DNA of 5,711 nt from an uncultured Lachnospiraceae bacterium. GTDB taxonomy: Bacteria; Bacillota; Clostridia; Lachnospirales; Lachnospiraceae. The DNA lies in assembly GCA_910576895.1 (NCBI GenBank), contig CAJTJZ010000084.1:3716-9426 (forward strand), written 5' to 3'. Position 1 is the first letter of the stretch, and the number at the start of each line of letters is the position of its first letter. This document shows, in pieces, positions 1 through 5,711 of this stretch. Both the position numbers and the translations under genes were made by a program. The notes beneath the pieces are model-generated. The model searched no databases, was not told where the DNA came from, and saw only the letters and a program-made list of their open reading frames with translations.

Positions 1-14
1 AAGGAGGAAGCGAT

Positions 15-1499
15 ATGAAAATTGAAATGCGTGGAATTGACAAGGCATTTGGAGGAAATGCAGTTCTTAAAAATGCAGGTTTTGTGCTAGATGGCGGGGA
101 AATTCATGCGTTGATGGGTGAGAATGGAGCTGGGAAATCAACGCTGATGAAAATTTTAACCGGTGTTTATACAAAAGATGCTGGTACTGTGATTGTAGAT
201 GGGCAGGAAGTTTGTTATAAAAGTCCGCAAGAAGCAGAACAGGCAGGAATTGTATTTATTCATCAGGAATTAAATATTTTATTTGATTTAACAGTCGAAG
301 AAAATATGTTTCTGGGAAAAGAAATTCATGGTATGTTTGGGATTTGTGATAAAAAAGCAATGCGAAAGGAAGTAAAAAAGGTTTTAGATAGATTAGGAGT
401 AAAAATTGATCCGGGACAGGCAATGAATGAGCTTTCTGTTGGACAGCAGCAAATGATAGAAATTGCAAAAGCACTTATGGTAGATGCAAAAGTGATTATT
501 ATGGATGAGCCAACAGCAGCTTTAACACAAAGTGAAACAACCGTTTTATTTCAAGTAGTCAATTCTCTACGAAAAAAAGGAGTATCGATTGTTTATATTT
601 CTCACCGTATGGAAGAAATTTTTGAATTATGTGATCGTATTACCATTCTTCGTGATGGTTCTTATATTGGAACAAAAAAGATTAAAGAAACCGATATGAA
701 CGATGTAGTAAAAATGATGATTGGACGTGAAATTGGAGAACGTTATCCTGCAAGAAATGCTAAGATTGGAGATACTATTTTTGAGGTAAAGGATTTGACT
801 TGTCCGGGAGTTTTTCAAGATGTTTCTTTTGAAGTACATGCAGGGGAAGTTCTTGGGGTATCTGGTCTTATGGGAGCAGGAAGAACAGAAATTATGCAGG
901 CGATTTTTGGAAATATGCCACATGTATCTGGAGAAATCCGATTGGAAGGGAAAAAAATTATAAATAGAAATCCGCAAGAAGCAATGAAAAATGGAATTGG
1001 TTTTATCACAGAAGATCGTAAAGTCGAAGGACTTATGCTAGAAGAAAGCATTCAGAAAAATATTTCGATTGCAAATCTTGGCAAAATATCAAGTCATGGT
1101 GTGATTCAGAAAGGAAAGGAGGAAGAACTTGTAAAACGTGGAATTGAGGAATTGCATATTCGATGTTTTGGTCCTTGGCATGAATGTACAAATTTAAGCG
1201 GTGGTAATCAACAAAAAGTTGTTTTTGCAAAATGGATTTATACCGATCCAAAAGTATTAATTTTAGATGAACCAACAAGAGGTGTTGATATTGGTGCAAA
1301 AAAGGAGATTTACCAGATTATTAATAATCTTGCCGAAAAAGGAGTTGCTATTATTATGGTATCTTCGGAACTTCCAGAAGTTTTAGGAATGTCTGATAGA
1401 GTTATGGTAGTACGAGAAGGGTTTGTAAGAGGCTTTTTAGGCAAGGAAGATGCAGATCAAGAAAGTGTTATGATATTAGCAACGGGAGGAGAGATTTGA
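15..1499 (+). CDS. rbsA: Ribose ABC transporter, twin ATP-binding protein RbsA
   Basis: This is the cytosolic ATPase that powers ribose import by the RbsABC transporter; one chain carries two ABC domains. The first domain is complete: Walker A GENGAGKST (residues 35-43), Q-loop Gln84, signature LSVGQQQ (140-146), Walker B ending in Asp164-Glu165, and H-loop His197. The second is degenerate in the way typical of sugar-type CUT2 ATPases: GLMGAGRTE (284-292) replaces a Walker A, followed by LSGGNQQK (394-401), LILDEPTRGVD (415-425) and Ser450-Ser451-Glu452 where a His would stand. The length of 494 residues fits the family (E. coli RbsA has 501), and the sequence tracks E. coli RbsA along its whole length. 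The ATG at 15 is set by AAGGAGG at 1-7, seven bases upstream. The stop is one base before the next ATG, so it is translationally coupled to rbsC. The promoter lies outside the window. Relatives for other sugars (xylose, galactose) look similar; RbsB next door supports ribose. Confidence 0.95.
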   Translation: MKIEMRGIDKAFGGNAVLKNAGFVLDGGEIHALMGENGAGKSTLMKILTGVYTKDAGTVIVDGQEVCYKSPQEAEQAGIVFIHQELNILFDLTVEENMFLGKEIHGMFGICDKKAMRKEVKKVLDRLGVKIDPGQAMNELSVGQQQMIEIAKALMVDAKVIIMDEPTAALTQSETTVLFQVVNSLRKKGVSIVYISHRMEEIFELCDRITILRDGSYIGTKKIKETDMNDVVKMMIGREIGERYPARNAKIGDTIFEVKDLTCPGVFQDVSFEVHAGEVLGVSGLMGAGRTEIMQAIFGNMPHVSGEIRLEGKKIINRNPQEAMKNGIGFITEDRKVEGLMLEESIQKNISIANLGKISSHGVIQKGKEEELVKRGIEELHIRCFGPWHECTNLSGGNQQKVVFAKWIYTDPKVLILDEPTRGVDIGAKKEIYQIINNLAEKGVAIIMVSSELPEVLGMSDRVMVVREGFVRGFLGKEDADQESVMILATGGEI

Positions 1500-1500
1500 T

Positions 1501-2331
1501 ATGGAGAATAAAAAAGCAAGTAATTATATTCAAGAATTAGGTGCATTGATTGCACTAGCATTATTAGTTTTAGTGATTGGTATTATTAGTCCAGAATTTC
1601 GTACTGTTGGCAATTTCTTATCCCTGCTTCGACAGTCTTCTATTAATGGTTTTATTGCCTTTGGTATGACTTGTGTTATCCTTACAGGGGGAATTGACCT
1701 TTCGGTTGGTTCGGTGCTTGCCTTAACAACAGCGTTTTGTGCAGATTTTATTTCAAAAGGAATGCCAGTAGGACTTGCTATGCTGCTTGCATTGCTTATT
1801 GGTACAGCATTTGGAACAATCAGTGGAATTTTAGTAACAAAAGGACGTTTGCAGCCATTTATTGCAACCTTAATTACTATGACAGTTTATCGTGGACTTA
1901 CAATGATTTTTATGGATGGAAAACCGATTTCTAATTTGGGAGATAGTTTTTTCTTAAAAGTAGTAGGAAAAGGAAATTTCTTTGGTATTCCAATTCCAGT
2001 TATTCTATTTTTGATTATTTTTGCAGCTTTCTTCTTTATACTAGAAAAAACAACCTTTGGACGTAGAATTTATGCAACAGGAAGTAACTGGAAATCAGCA
2101 AAGTTAGCAGGTGTTAATATTGATTTAACAAAAATAGCTGTTTATGCGATTTCAGGATGTATGGCTGCATTATCAGGATTAATTCTTTTATCAAGATTAA
2201 GTTCTGCACAGCCAAATCTTGGAGAAGGCTATGAATTAGATGCCATTGCAGCGGTAGCACTTGGTGGAACAAGTATGAATGGTGGACGTGGACGCATTTG
2301 GAAGACATTTGTAGGTGTTTTGATTAAATAA
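1501..2331 (+). CDS. rbsC: Ribose ABC transporter permease RbsC, C-terminally truncated by a frameshift
   Basis: This is the inner-membrane channel subunit of the ribose importer, a homologue of E. coli RbsC (321 residues). It shows the family's conserved stretches: GGIDLSVGS (residues 63-71), a run of hydrophobic segments, RLSSAQP (232-238), YELDAIAAV (244-252), GGTS (255-258) and GGRGRI (261-266). The frame then stops at residue 276, within the segment that in RbsC continues into LNNGLN and the last membrane helix. That remainder is found in the +1 frame from 2327 to 2425, so this reading frame is an interrupted gene rather than a naturally short permease. Lys268 also sits where the family usually has Gly (GRI-x-G-T), a second departure in the same area. 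The ATG at 1501 follows the rbsA stop by one base and is preceded by GGGAGGAG at 1484-1491. The loss could be a genuine mutation or a sequencing or assembly error; the window alone cannot decide. Confidence 0.9.
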   Translation: MENKKASNYIQELGALIALALLVLVIGIISPEFRTVGNFLSLLRQSSINGFIAFGMTCVILTGGIDLSVGSVLALTTAFCADFISKGMPVGLAMLLALLIGTAFGTISGILVTKGRLQPFIATLITMTVYRGLTMIFMDGKPISNLGDSFFLKVVGKGNFFGIPIPVILFLIIFAAFFFILEKTTFGRRIYATGSNWKSAKLAGVNIDLTKIAVYAISGCMAALSGLILLSRLSSAQPNLGEGYELDAIAAVALGGTSMNGGRGRIWKTFVGVLIK

Positions 2332-2425
2332 TGGACTGAATATTTTAGGAGTATCTTCTTATTATCAAGATGTAGTAAAAGGACTTGTTATTTTAATTGC
2401 AGTTATGTCAGATAGAAAAAGATAA
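2327..2425 (+). pseudogene. rbsC: Detached C-terminal part of rbsC (out of frame)
   Basis: Read in the +1 frame relative to the main rbsC frame, these 99 bases encode 32 residues beginning NNGLNILGVSSYYQ, followed by a hydrophobic stretch (GLVILIAV) and ending MSDRKR before a TAA. This matches the C-terminus of E. coli RbsC (NNGLNLLGVSSYYQ, then the last hydrophobic helix and a short basic tail) nearly residue for residue. It has no start codon or ribosome binding site of its own, so it should not be made unless the ribosome changes frame. Between Ile275 of the upstream frame and this segment only one base remains where the family has four residues, implying a net loss of about 11 bases. Its stop lies 37 bases before rbsB, the spacing expected of the intact operon. 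Confidence 0.87.
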
Positions 2426-2462
2426 GAAAATAAGAGGAAAATATAGATAAGGAGGAAACATT

Positions 2463-3383
2463 ATGAAAATAAAAAAAATAGCGGGAATTTTATTTGCAGG
2501 TGTCCTTGCTTTTACTGCGGCAGGCTGTAGTGCAATTACCATTGATGGAGAGGGCGGAAATGATTCTTCTACAAGTGGCGGAAATGGCAGTATTGGACTT
2601 TCTGTATCTACATTAAATAATCCATTTTTTGTATCTCTTAGCGAGGGAGCAAAAGAAAAAGCAAAAGAAGAAAATGTTGATTTAATTGTAGTTGACGCAG
2701 GAGATGATGCGGCAAAACAAGCAAGTGATGTGGAAGATCTTGTTTCCAAAAATATTAGTGTTTTAATTGTAAATCCAGTAGATTCTGATGCCGTTGCTCC
2801 AGCAGTAAAAGATGCTGTTGCAAAAGGAATTAAAGTAATATCCGTAGATCGTGTTGTAAATAATGTTGATATTGACTGTGCGATTGCTTCTGATAATGTG
2901 GAAGGAGCAAAAATGGCAACAGAATATCTTGTAAGTTTAATTGGAGAGGGAGCGAAGACAGCAGAACTTGAGGGTGTTCCGGGTGCAAGTGCAACGATTG
3001 ATCGAGGGGCTGGATTTCATGAGGTAGCAGATGAAAAATTAAAAGTAGTATCAAAACAAACGGCAAACTTTAGCCGTTCCGAAGGCATGAGCGTTATGGA
3101 AAATATGTTACAGGCAAATTCCGATATTCAAGGAGTGTTTGCACATAATGATGAAATGGCACTTGGTGCAGTGGAGGCGATTGGTAATAGAAAAATTGTA
3201 GTTGTTGGTTTTGATGCAACGGATGATGCAGTAGCAGCAGTTTCTAATGGAAAAATGGCAGCAACGGTTGCACAAAAGCCAGATTTAATGGGAGCGACCG
3301 CAGTAGAGACAGCAATAAAACTTGTAGCTGGAGAAAGTGTGGAAAAGGAAATTCCAGTAGAAGTAGAGTTAATTACGAAATAA
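2463..3383 (+). CDS. rbsB: Ribose-binding lipoprotein RbsB (ABC transporter substrate-binding protein)
   Basis: This is the extracytoplasmic receptor that captures ribose and delivers it to RbsC; it is a type I periplasmic-binding fold of 306 residues. A basic, hydrophobic leader ends in the lipobox AAGC with Cys22 as the lipid-modified residue, so the protein is membrane-anchored as in Gram-positive bacteria. A Gly/Ser/Asn-rich linker (about 28-42) tethers it. Every ribose-contact residue known from E. coli RbsB can be aligned: Ser49, Asn53, Phe55, Phe56 (in STLNNPFFVSL), Asp129-Arg130, Arg181, Phe203, Asn229 (HNDEM), Phe250-Asp251 and Gln271. This supports ribose over other sugars. The ATG at 2463 is preceded by AAGGAGG at 2449-2455. 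It is the last gene of the operon; a strong terminator follows 24 bases after the stop. The frame is intact despite the broken rbsC upstream, so binding protein without transport is possible. Confidence 0.95.
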   Translation: MKIKKIAGILFAGVLAFTAAGCSAITIDGEGGNDSSTSGGNGSIGLSVSTLNNPFFVSLSEGAKEKAKEENVDLIVVDAGDDAAKQASDVEDLVSKNISVLIVNPVDSDAVAPAVKDAVAKGIKVISVDRVVNNVDIDCAIASDNVEGAKMATEYLVSLIGEGAKTAELEGVPGASATIDRGAGFHEVADEKLKVVSKQTANFSRSEGMSVMENMLQANSDIQGVFAHNDEMALGAVEAIGNRKIVVVGFDATDDAVAAVSNGKMAATVAQKPDLMGATAVETAIKLVAGESVEKEIPVEVELITK

Positions 3384-3407
3384 AAAATGGAATAGACTAA
3401 TTTTTAA

Positions 3408-3464
3408 AAAAGTTTCTAACTTTGGAATTGATGTATTGTTCCGGAGTTAGAAACTTTTATTTTT
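3408..3464 (+). terminator. Intrinsic terminator of the rbs operon
   Basis: A 20-bp stem is formed by 3408-3427 and 3439-3458, perfectly paired apart from two adjacent T-G wobbles (3422-3423 with 3443-3444), around an 11-base loop. The 3' arm runs into a T-rich tail, TTTTATTTTT at 3455-3464. It lies 24 bases after the rbsB stop. The A-rich left flank could let it also work on the opposite strand, but no converging gene is seen. Confidence 0.93.
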
Positions 3465-3467
3465 CTG

Positions 3468-3511
3468 TTCAAACTTTTTTCAAACTTTCCTCATTTTTTT
3501 TTCAAATTTTT
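3468..3511. repeat. Four degenerate 11-bp tandem units upstream of the esterase gene
   Basis: Units start at 3468 (TTCAAACTTTT), 3479 (TTCAAACTTTC), 3490 (CTCATTTTTTT, the most diverged) and 3501 (TTCAAATTTTT). The 11-base spacing puts the T/A tracts roughly in phase with the DNA helix, as in intrinsically bent promoter-upstream DNA or repeated protein sites. The low complexity of the region means chance slippage in a T-rich stretch cannot be excluded. Confidence 0.5.
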
Positions 3512-3529
3512 CCAATAAAATCTTATTAA
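3501..3529 (+). promoter_or_regulatory. Weak candidate sigma-A-type promoter for the esterase gene
   Basis: TTCAAA (3501-3506, four of six matches to TTGACA) and TATTAA (3524-3529, four of six to TATAAT) are separated by 17 bases, the preferred spacing. A promoter is required here because the rbs terminator closes the preceding unit. In DNA this AT-rich, such matches occur by chance, so the exact boxes are uncertain. The boxes fall inside the inverted repeat, which would let a bound regulator block them. Confidence 0.3.
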
Positions 3530-3538
3530 AAATTTGAA
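3501..3538. promoter_or_regulatory. 38-bp AT-rich inverted repeat, candidate operator or 5' leader hairpin
   Basis: TTCAAATTTTT at 3501-3511 is the exact reverse complement of AAAAATTTGAA at 3528-3538. Inside it, AATAA (3514-3518) pairs with TTATT (3523-3527) around the loop AATC. The whole is a 16-bp palindrome interrupted only by a CC bulge at 3512-3513. It ends five bases before the AGAAAGGA ribosome binding site (3544-3551) of the next gene. Two readings are possible: an operator for a dimeric regulator, or a weak hairpin in the leader mRNA. The stem is almost entirely A-T, so as RNA it would be only modestly stable. Confidence 0.5.
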
Positions 3539-3560
3539 TACTTAGAAAGGAATTAAAATT

Positions 3561-5567
3561 ATGAAAAAAAATGCATCAAGACTAATGGGATTTTTATTTT
3601 TATCTACTGCTATGGCTGTTACTGCAATGCCAGCATATCCTATTTCGGCTGCCTCTATAAAACTTAATAAGACTACAATTTCTATGAAAATTGGAGAAAA
3701 GAAAACATTAAAAGTAACAACAAAAAAGGCAGGAAAAATAACATGGAGTACAAATAAACCAAATATGATTTCAATTCAAAAGCAAGGGAAAAAAGTAATA
3801 ATAACAGCGAAAAAATCAGGCAATGTAAAAATTATTTGTAGCGTAGGAGGTCAGAAAAAAGTGTGCAAAGTTAAAATTACCAAGAAAGAAACAGAAGCAG
3901 TATCATCTACGTTAGCTAAAATTGATCAGACAAAATGGAATTATAATCAAGAGGATAATGTATATTGGCAAGTGGGCATTCCTTATTGCAGTAATCCAGC
4001 ATCTACAGAATATGAAACATTAGGTATTTATATTCCGGGTGATTATATGAAAGGAACGAAAAATGAAGATGGAACTTATATTTGTGAAATTAATTCTTCT
4101 GCTAAAATAGGAGATTATACAGCGAAAAATGCTCCTATGGTATTACCTGTGAATACACCGGGTTATTCTGCAATGGCAGCTCCTTCAGGATATATAAATT
4201 CTGTAACAGATTATACAAAAGAAGGAATGATTTATATTAGTGCTGGCTGTCGTGGGCGTAATGAAGGTGCTCCTGCTGGTGTAACCGATTTAAAAGCAGC
4301 AATACGTTATATTCGCTATAATGCAGCTAATCTTCCCGGAAGCAGTGAACGTATCTTTTCCTTTGGTATGAGTGGCGGCGGTGCACAAAGTGCGTTATTA
4401 GGTTCTACAGGAGATAACGAATTATATACGCCATATTTACAGGCAATTGGAGCTGTTGAGGGTGTTAGTGATGCTGTGGCAGGTTCTATGTGCTGGTGTC
4501 CTATTACAAATCTTGATTATGCAGATGAGGCTTATGAATGGAATATGGGGATGACTAGAAGTGAACTTAGTGAAGATATGCAAGAATTATCCAACGAAAT
4601 GGCAAAGGAATTTGCAGATTATATGAATGAACTTGGATTGAAAGATGAACAAGGAAATAGTTTATCCTTAGAAGAATCAAAAGAAGGAATTTATCAGGCA
4701 GGAAGTTATTATGAATATTTAAAAACAGTAGTAGAACAATCTTTAAATCATTTCTTAGAAGATACTAGCTTTCCATATACAATACAAAATTCTGGTAATA
4801 TGCACAATGGAGGCGGGTTTGGAAGAATACCTAATAATATTGATAATATGACAAATCTTCCTGAGAAAGAACATCAAAAGCCAGAAAATAATAATTTAGA
4901 TCAAGAAGCAATTTATGCCATAGATGGAATTGATCGCAATCATCAATCTTCTGGAATTTCACTCTCTGGCACTTATGAAACAGTACAAGATTATATTGAT
5001 GCTTTAAATTCAGATAATTCATGGATTACTTATCATAAAGAAAGTAATACCGTTTCTATTACAAGTATTACTGATTTTGTAAAAGCATGTAAAAATGCTT
5101 CTAAAGATGTTGGTGCTTTTGATGATCTAAATAAGACACAAGGAGAAAACACTTTATTTGGATATGAAGATGGAATGGGTGCTCATTTTGATTCTGTTCT
5201 TGCAAATTTACTAAAAGATAATGAAACGTATGGGGCAAGTTATGCCGAAGATTTAGCAAAGAAAGATGCATTAGGAAATACAGTAGATTATCGTGTGAAT
5301 ATGTACAATCCTATGTATTATTTAACAGATTATTATAGGGGTTATCAAACTTCTACCGTTGCAAAATACTGGCGTATTCGTACTGGTATTAATCAAGGAG
5401 ATACAGCATTAAGTACCGAAGTTAATCTTGCACTTGCTCTTAAAAATTATGGTGTCAATGTAGATTTTGAAACGGTATGGGGACAAGGACATACACAAGC
5501 AGAACGAACAGGAAATTCTACGGAAAATTTTATTGCATGGGTAATGGTATGTCTTAAGGAAGAATAA
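3561..5567 (+). CDS. Secreted Big_2-domain alpha/beta hydrolase, subtype B tannase / feruloyl-esterase-like
   Basis: This 668-residue protein is predicted to be exported and to hydrolyse ester bonds, probably of plant phenolic esters (gallate or hydroxycinnamate type). A signal peptide (1 to about 30, cleavage near ISA-A) is followed by one Big_2 Ig-like domain (about 33-107, starting IKLNKTTISMKIGEKKTL), which probably aids surface or carbohydrate attachment. The hydrolase (about 135-668) aligns by eye with Lactobacillus plantarum tannase: IPYCSNP (140-146), NTPGY (198-202), the nucleophile elbow GMSGGG with Ser271, CPITNL and AYEW (313-327), GENTLFG (528-534), WRIR and His644. Lys515, Glu529 and Asp614 match that enzyme's galloyl-contact residues, but Gln612 occupies its catalytic Asp419. 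An Asn/Gly-rich insertion (about 408-465) enlarges the lid; L. plantarum tannase has 469 residues. The ATG at 3561 follows AGAAAGGA (3544-3551). No LPXTG or SLH anchor is seen. It forms a separate unit from rbs. The family call is fairly firm; the substrate is not. Confidence 0.82.
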   Translation: MKKNASRLMGFLFLSTAMAVTAMPAYPISAASIKLNKTTISMKIGEKKTLKVTTKKAGKITWSTNKPNMISIQKQGKKVIITAKKSGNVKIICSVGGQKKVCKVKITKKETEAVSSTLAKIDQTKWNYNQEDNVYWQVGIPYCSNPASTEYETLGIYIPGDYMKGTKNEDGTYICEINSSAKIGDYTAKNAPMVLPVNTPGYSAMAAPSGYINSVTDYTKEGMIYISAGCRGRNEGAPAGVTDLKAAIRYIRYNAANLPGSSERIFSFGMSGGGAQSALLGSTGDNELYTPYLQAIGAVEGVSDAVAGSMCWCPITNLDYADEAYEWNMGMTRSELSEDMQELSNEMAKEFADYMNELGLKDEQGNSLSLEESKEGIYQAGSYYEYLKTVVEQSLNHFLEDTSFPYTIQNSGNMHNGGGFGRIPNNIDNMTNLPEKEHQKPENNNLDQEAIYAIDGIDRNHQSSGISLSGTYETVQDYIDALNSDNSWITYHKESNTVSITSITDFVKACKNASKDVGAFDDLNKTQGENTLFGYEDGMGAHFDSVLANLLKDNETYGASYAEDLAKKDALGNTVDYRVNMYNPMYYLTDYYRGYQTSTVAKYWRIRTGINQGDTALSTEVNLALALKNYGVNVDFETVWGQGHTQAERTGNSTENFIAWVMVCLKEE

Positions 5568-5578
5568 GTGAAATATAT

Positions 5579-5618
5579 ACTCACGAATGAAAAAGTTTTT
5601 CATTTTTCATTCGTGAGT
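5579..5618 (+). terminator. 16-bp hairpin after the esterase gene, probable terminator lacking a T-tail
   Basis: The arms 5579-5594 and 5603-5618 are perfect reverse complements (16 bp) around the loop GTTTTTCA, 11 bases after the stop codon. The position suits a terminator, but the base of the stem is followed by TCGTGCC rather than a T-run on either strand. A smaller alternative hairpin, AATGAAA (5586-5592) with TTTCATT (5598-5604), would be followed by only a few Ts. It may end transcription weakly, protect the mRNA 3' end, or belong to the structured element that follows. Confidence 0.5.
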
Positions 5619-5620
5619 TC

Positions 5621-5711
5621 GTGCCGACCGCAGCTGCGAAGCAGCATATCTTGTCATACCCGAATGGGTATGACCTGCCTTATGCGGTCGTGCACATCTT
5701 TTGACAGGCAC
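5621..5711. repeat. GC-rich branched palindromic element, unidentified, possibly continuing past the window
   Basis: This non-coding stretch is about 55% GC against the AT-rich background. A closing helix is formed by GTGC (5621-5624) and GACCGC (5626-5631) with GCGGTC (5684-5689) and GCAC (5692-5695). Inside it are two perfect hairpins: GCTGC-GAA-GCAGC (5633-5645) and GTCATACCC-GAAT-GGGTATGAC (5653-5674). The result is a three-way junction. GTGCC at 5621-5625 is also mirrored by GGCAC at 5707-5711, suggesting an alternative outer boundary at or beyond the window end. The compact palindromes, base composition shift and intergenic location resemble a dispersed REP/MITE-like repeat or a structured RNA; I do not recognise a named family. 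No promoter or open reading frame is visible in it. Confidence 0.6.

Noticed and set aside
627..1299. Overlapping minus-strand open frames of 78-116 codons inside rbsA
   Set aside because: They lie opposite a fully conserved ATPase gene, have no ribosome binding sites and show Ser/Ile/Phe/His-rich composition expected of the antisense of AT-rich coding DNA.
2323..2331. Programmed +1 frameshift at ATT-AAA-TAA joining the two parts of rbsC
   Set aside because: Skipping one base would restore the frame but leave the joined protein four residues short inside a conserved membrane segment, and I see no stimulating structure. A deletion or sequence error explains it better.
2408..2749. Minus-strand open frame of 113 codons across the rbsC-rbsB junction
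   Set aside because: It is antisense to the RbsB leader and the rbsC tail, with no recognisable protein features.
3465..3560. Riboswitch or CcpA cre site before the esterase gene
   Set aside because: The leader is too short and too A/T-simple for a known riboswitch fold, and no sequence close to the cre consensus was found there.
5409..5603. Minus-strand open frame of 64 codons entering the esterase gene from its 3' side
   Set aside because: It starts within the hairpin palindrome, lies mostly antisense to conserved esterase codons and lacks a convincing ribosome binding site.
5621..5695. tRNA-like cloverleaf
   Set aside because: There are only two inner arms, no anticodon arm of standard size, no T-loop motif and no acceptor-like end, so it is not a tRNA.

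Overview
The window is low-GC, AT-rich Firmicutes-type DNA. Strong AAGGAGG-like ribosome binding sites, a lipoprotein-anchored solute-binding protein and a secreted Big_2-domain enzyme all point to an anaerobic gut-type clostridium, probably Lachnospiraceae. That placement is an inference from gene style, not from a marker gene.

Positions 15-3464 hold the distal part of a ribose ABC transporter operon on the plus strand: rbsA (twin ATPase), rbsC (permease) and rbsB (ribose-binding lipoprotein), closed by a strong intrinsic terminator. The ribokinase, pyranase and regulator genes that usually accompany these are not in the window and may lie upstream. The striking point is that rbsC is broken. 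Its reading frame ends at 2331 in the middle of a normally conserved stretch, and the missing C-terminal 32 codons continue in the +1 frame to 2425. Comparison with the family suggests a loss of about 11 bases. As written, the transporter would lack the last membrane segment of its permease, although rbsA and rbsB look intact and all ribose-contact residues of RbsB are present.

Positions 3465-3560 are a short, extremely AT-rich control region. It contains four degenerate 11-bp units in tandem, followed by a 38-bp near-perfect inverted repeat that overlaps a weak candidate promoter and ends just before a ribosome binding site.

Positions 3561-5567 encode a 668-residue secreted protein: signal peptide, one Big_2 (bacterial Ig-like) domain, then an alpha/beta hydrolase of the subtype B tannase / feruloyl-esterase-like family. 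The nucleophile serine, the histidine and three residues matching the galloyl-binding set of Lactobacillus plantarum tannase can be aligned, but the position of that enzyme's catalytic aspartate is a glutamine. It is probably an extracellular esterase on plant phenolic esters and is transcribed apart from the ribose operon.

Positions 5568-5711 are non-coding and highly structured: a 16-bp hairpin without a T-tail, then an abrupt change to GC-rich sequence (about 55% GC) that folds into a three-way-junction-like element with two perfect hairpins inside a closing helix. One hairpin has GCGAAGC at its tip. This last element is the best candidate for something undescribed in the window, most likely a dispersed repeat or a structured RNA or DNA element, and it may continue past the window edge.
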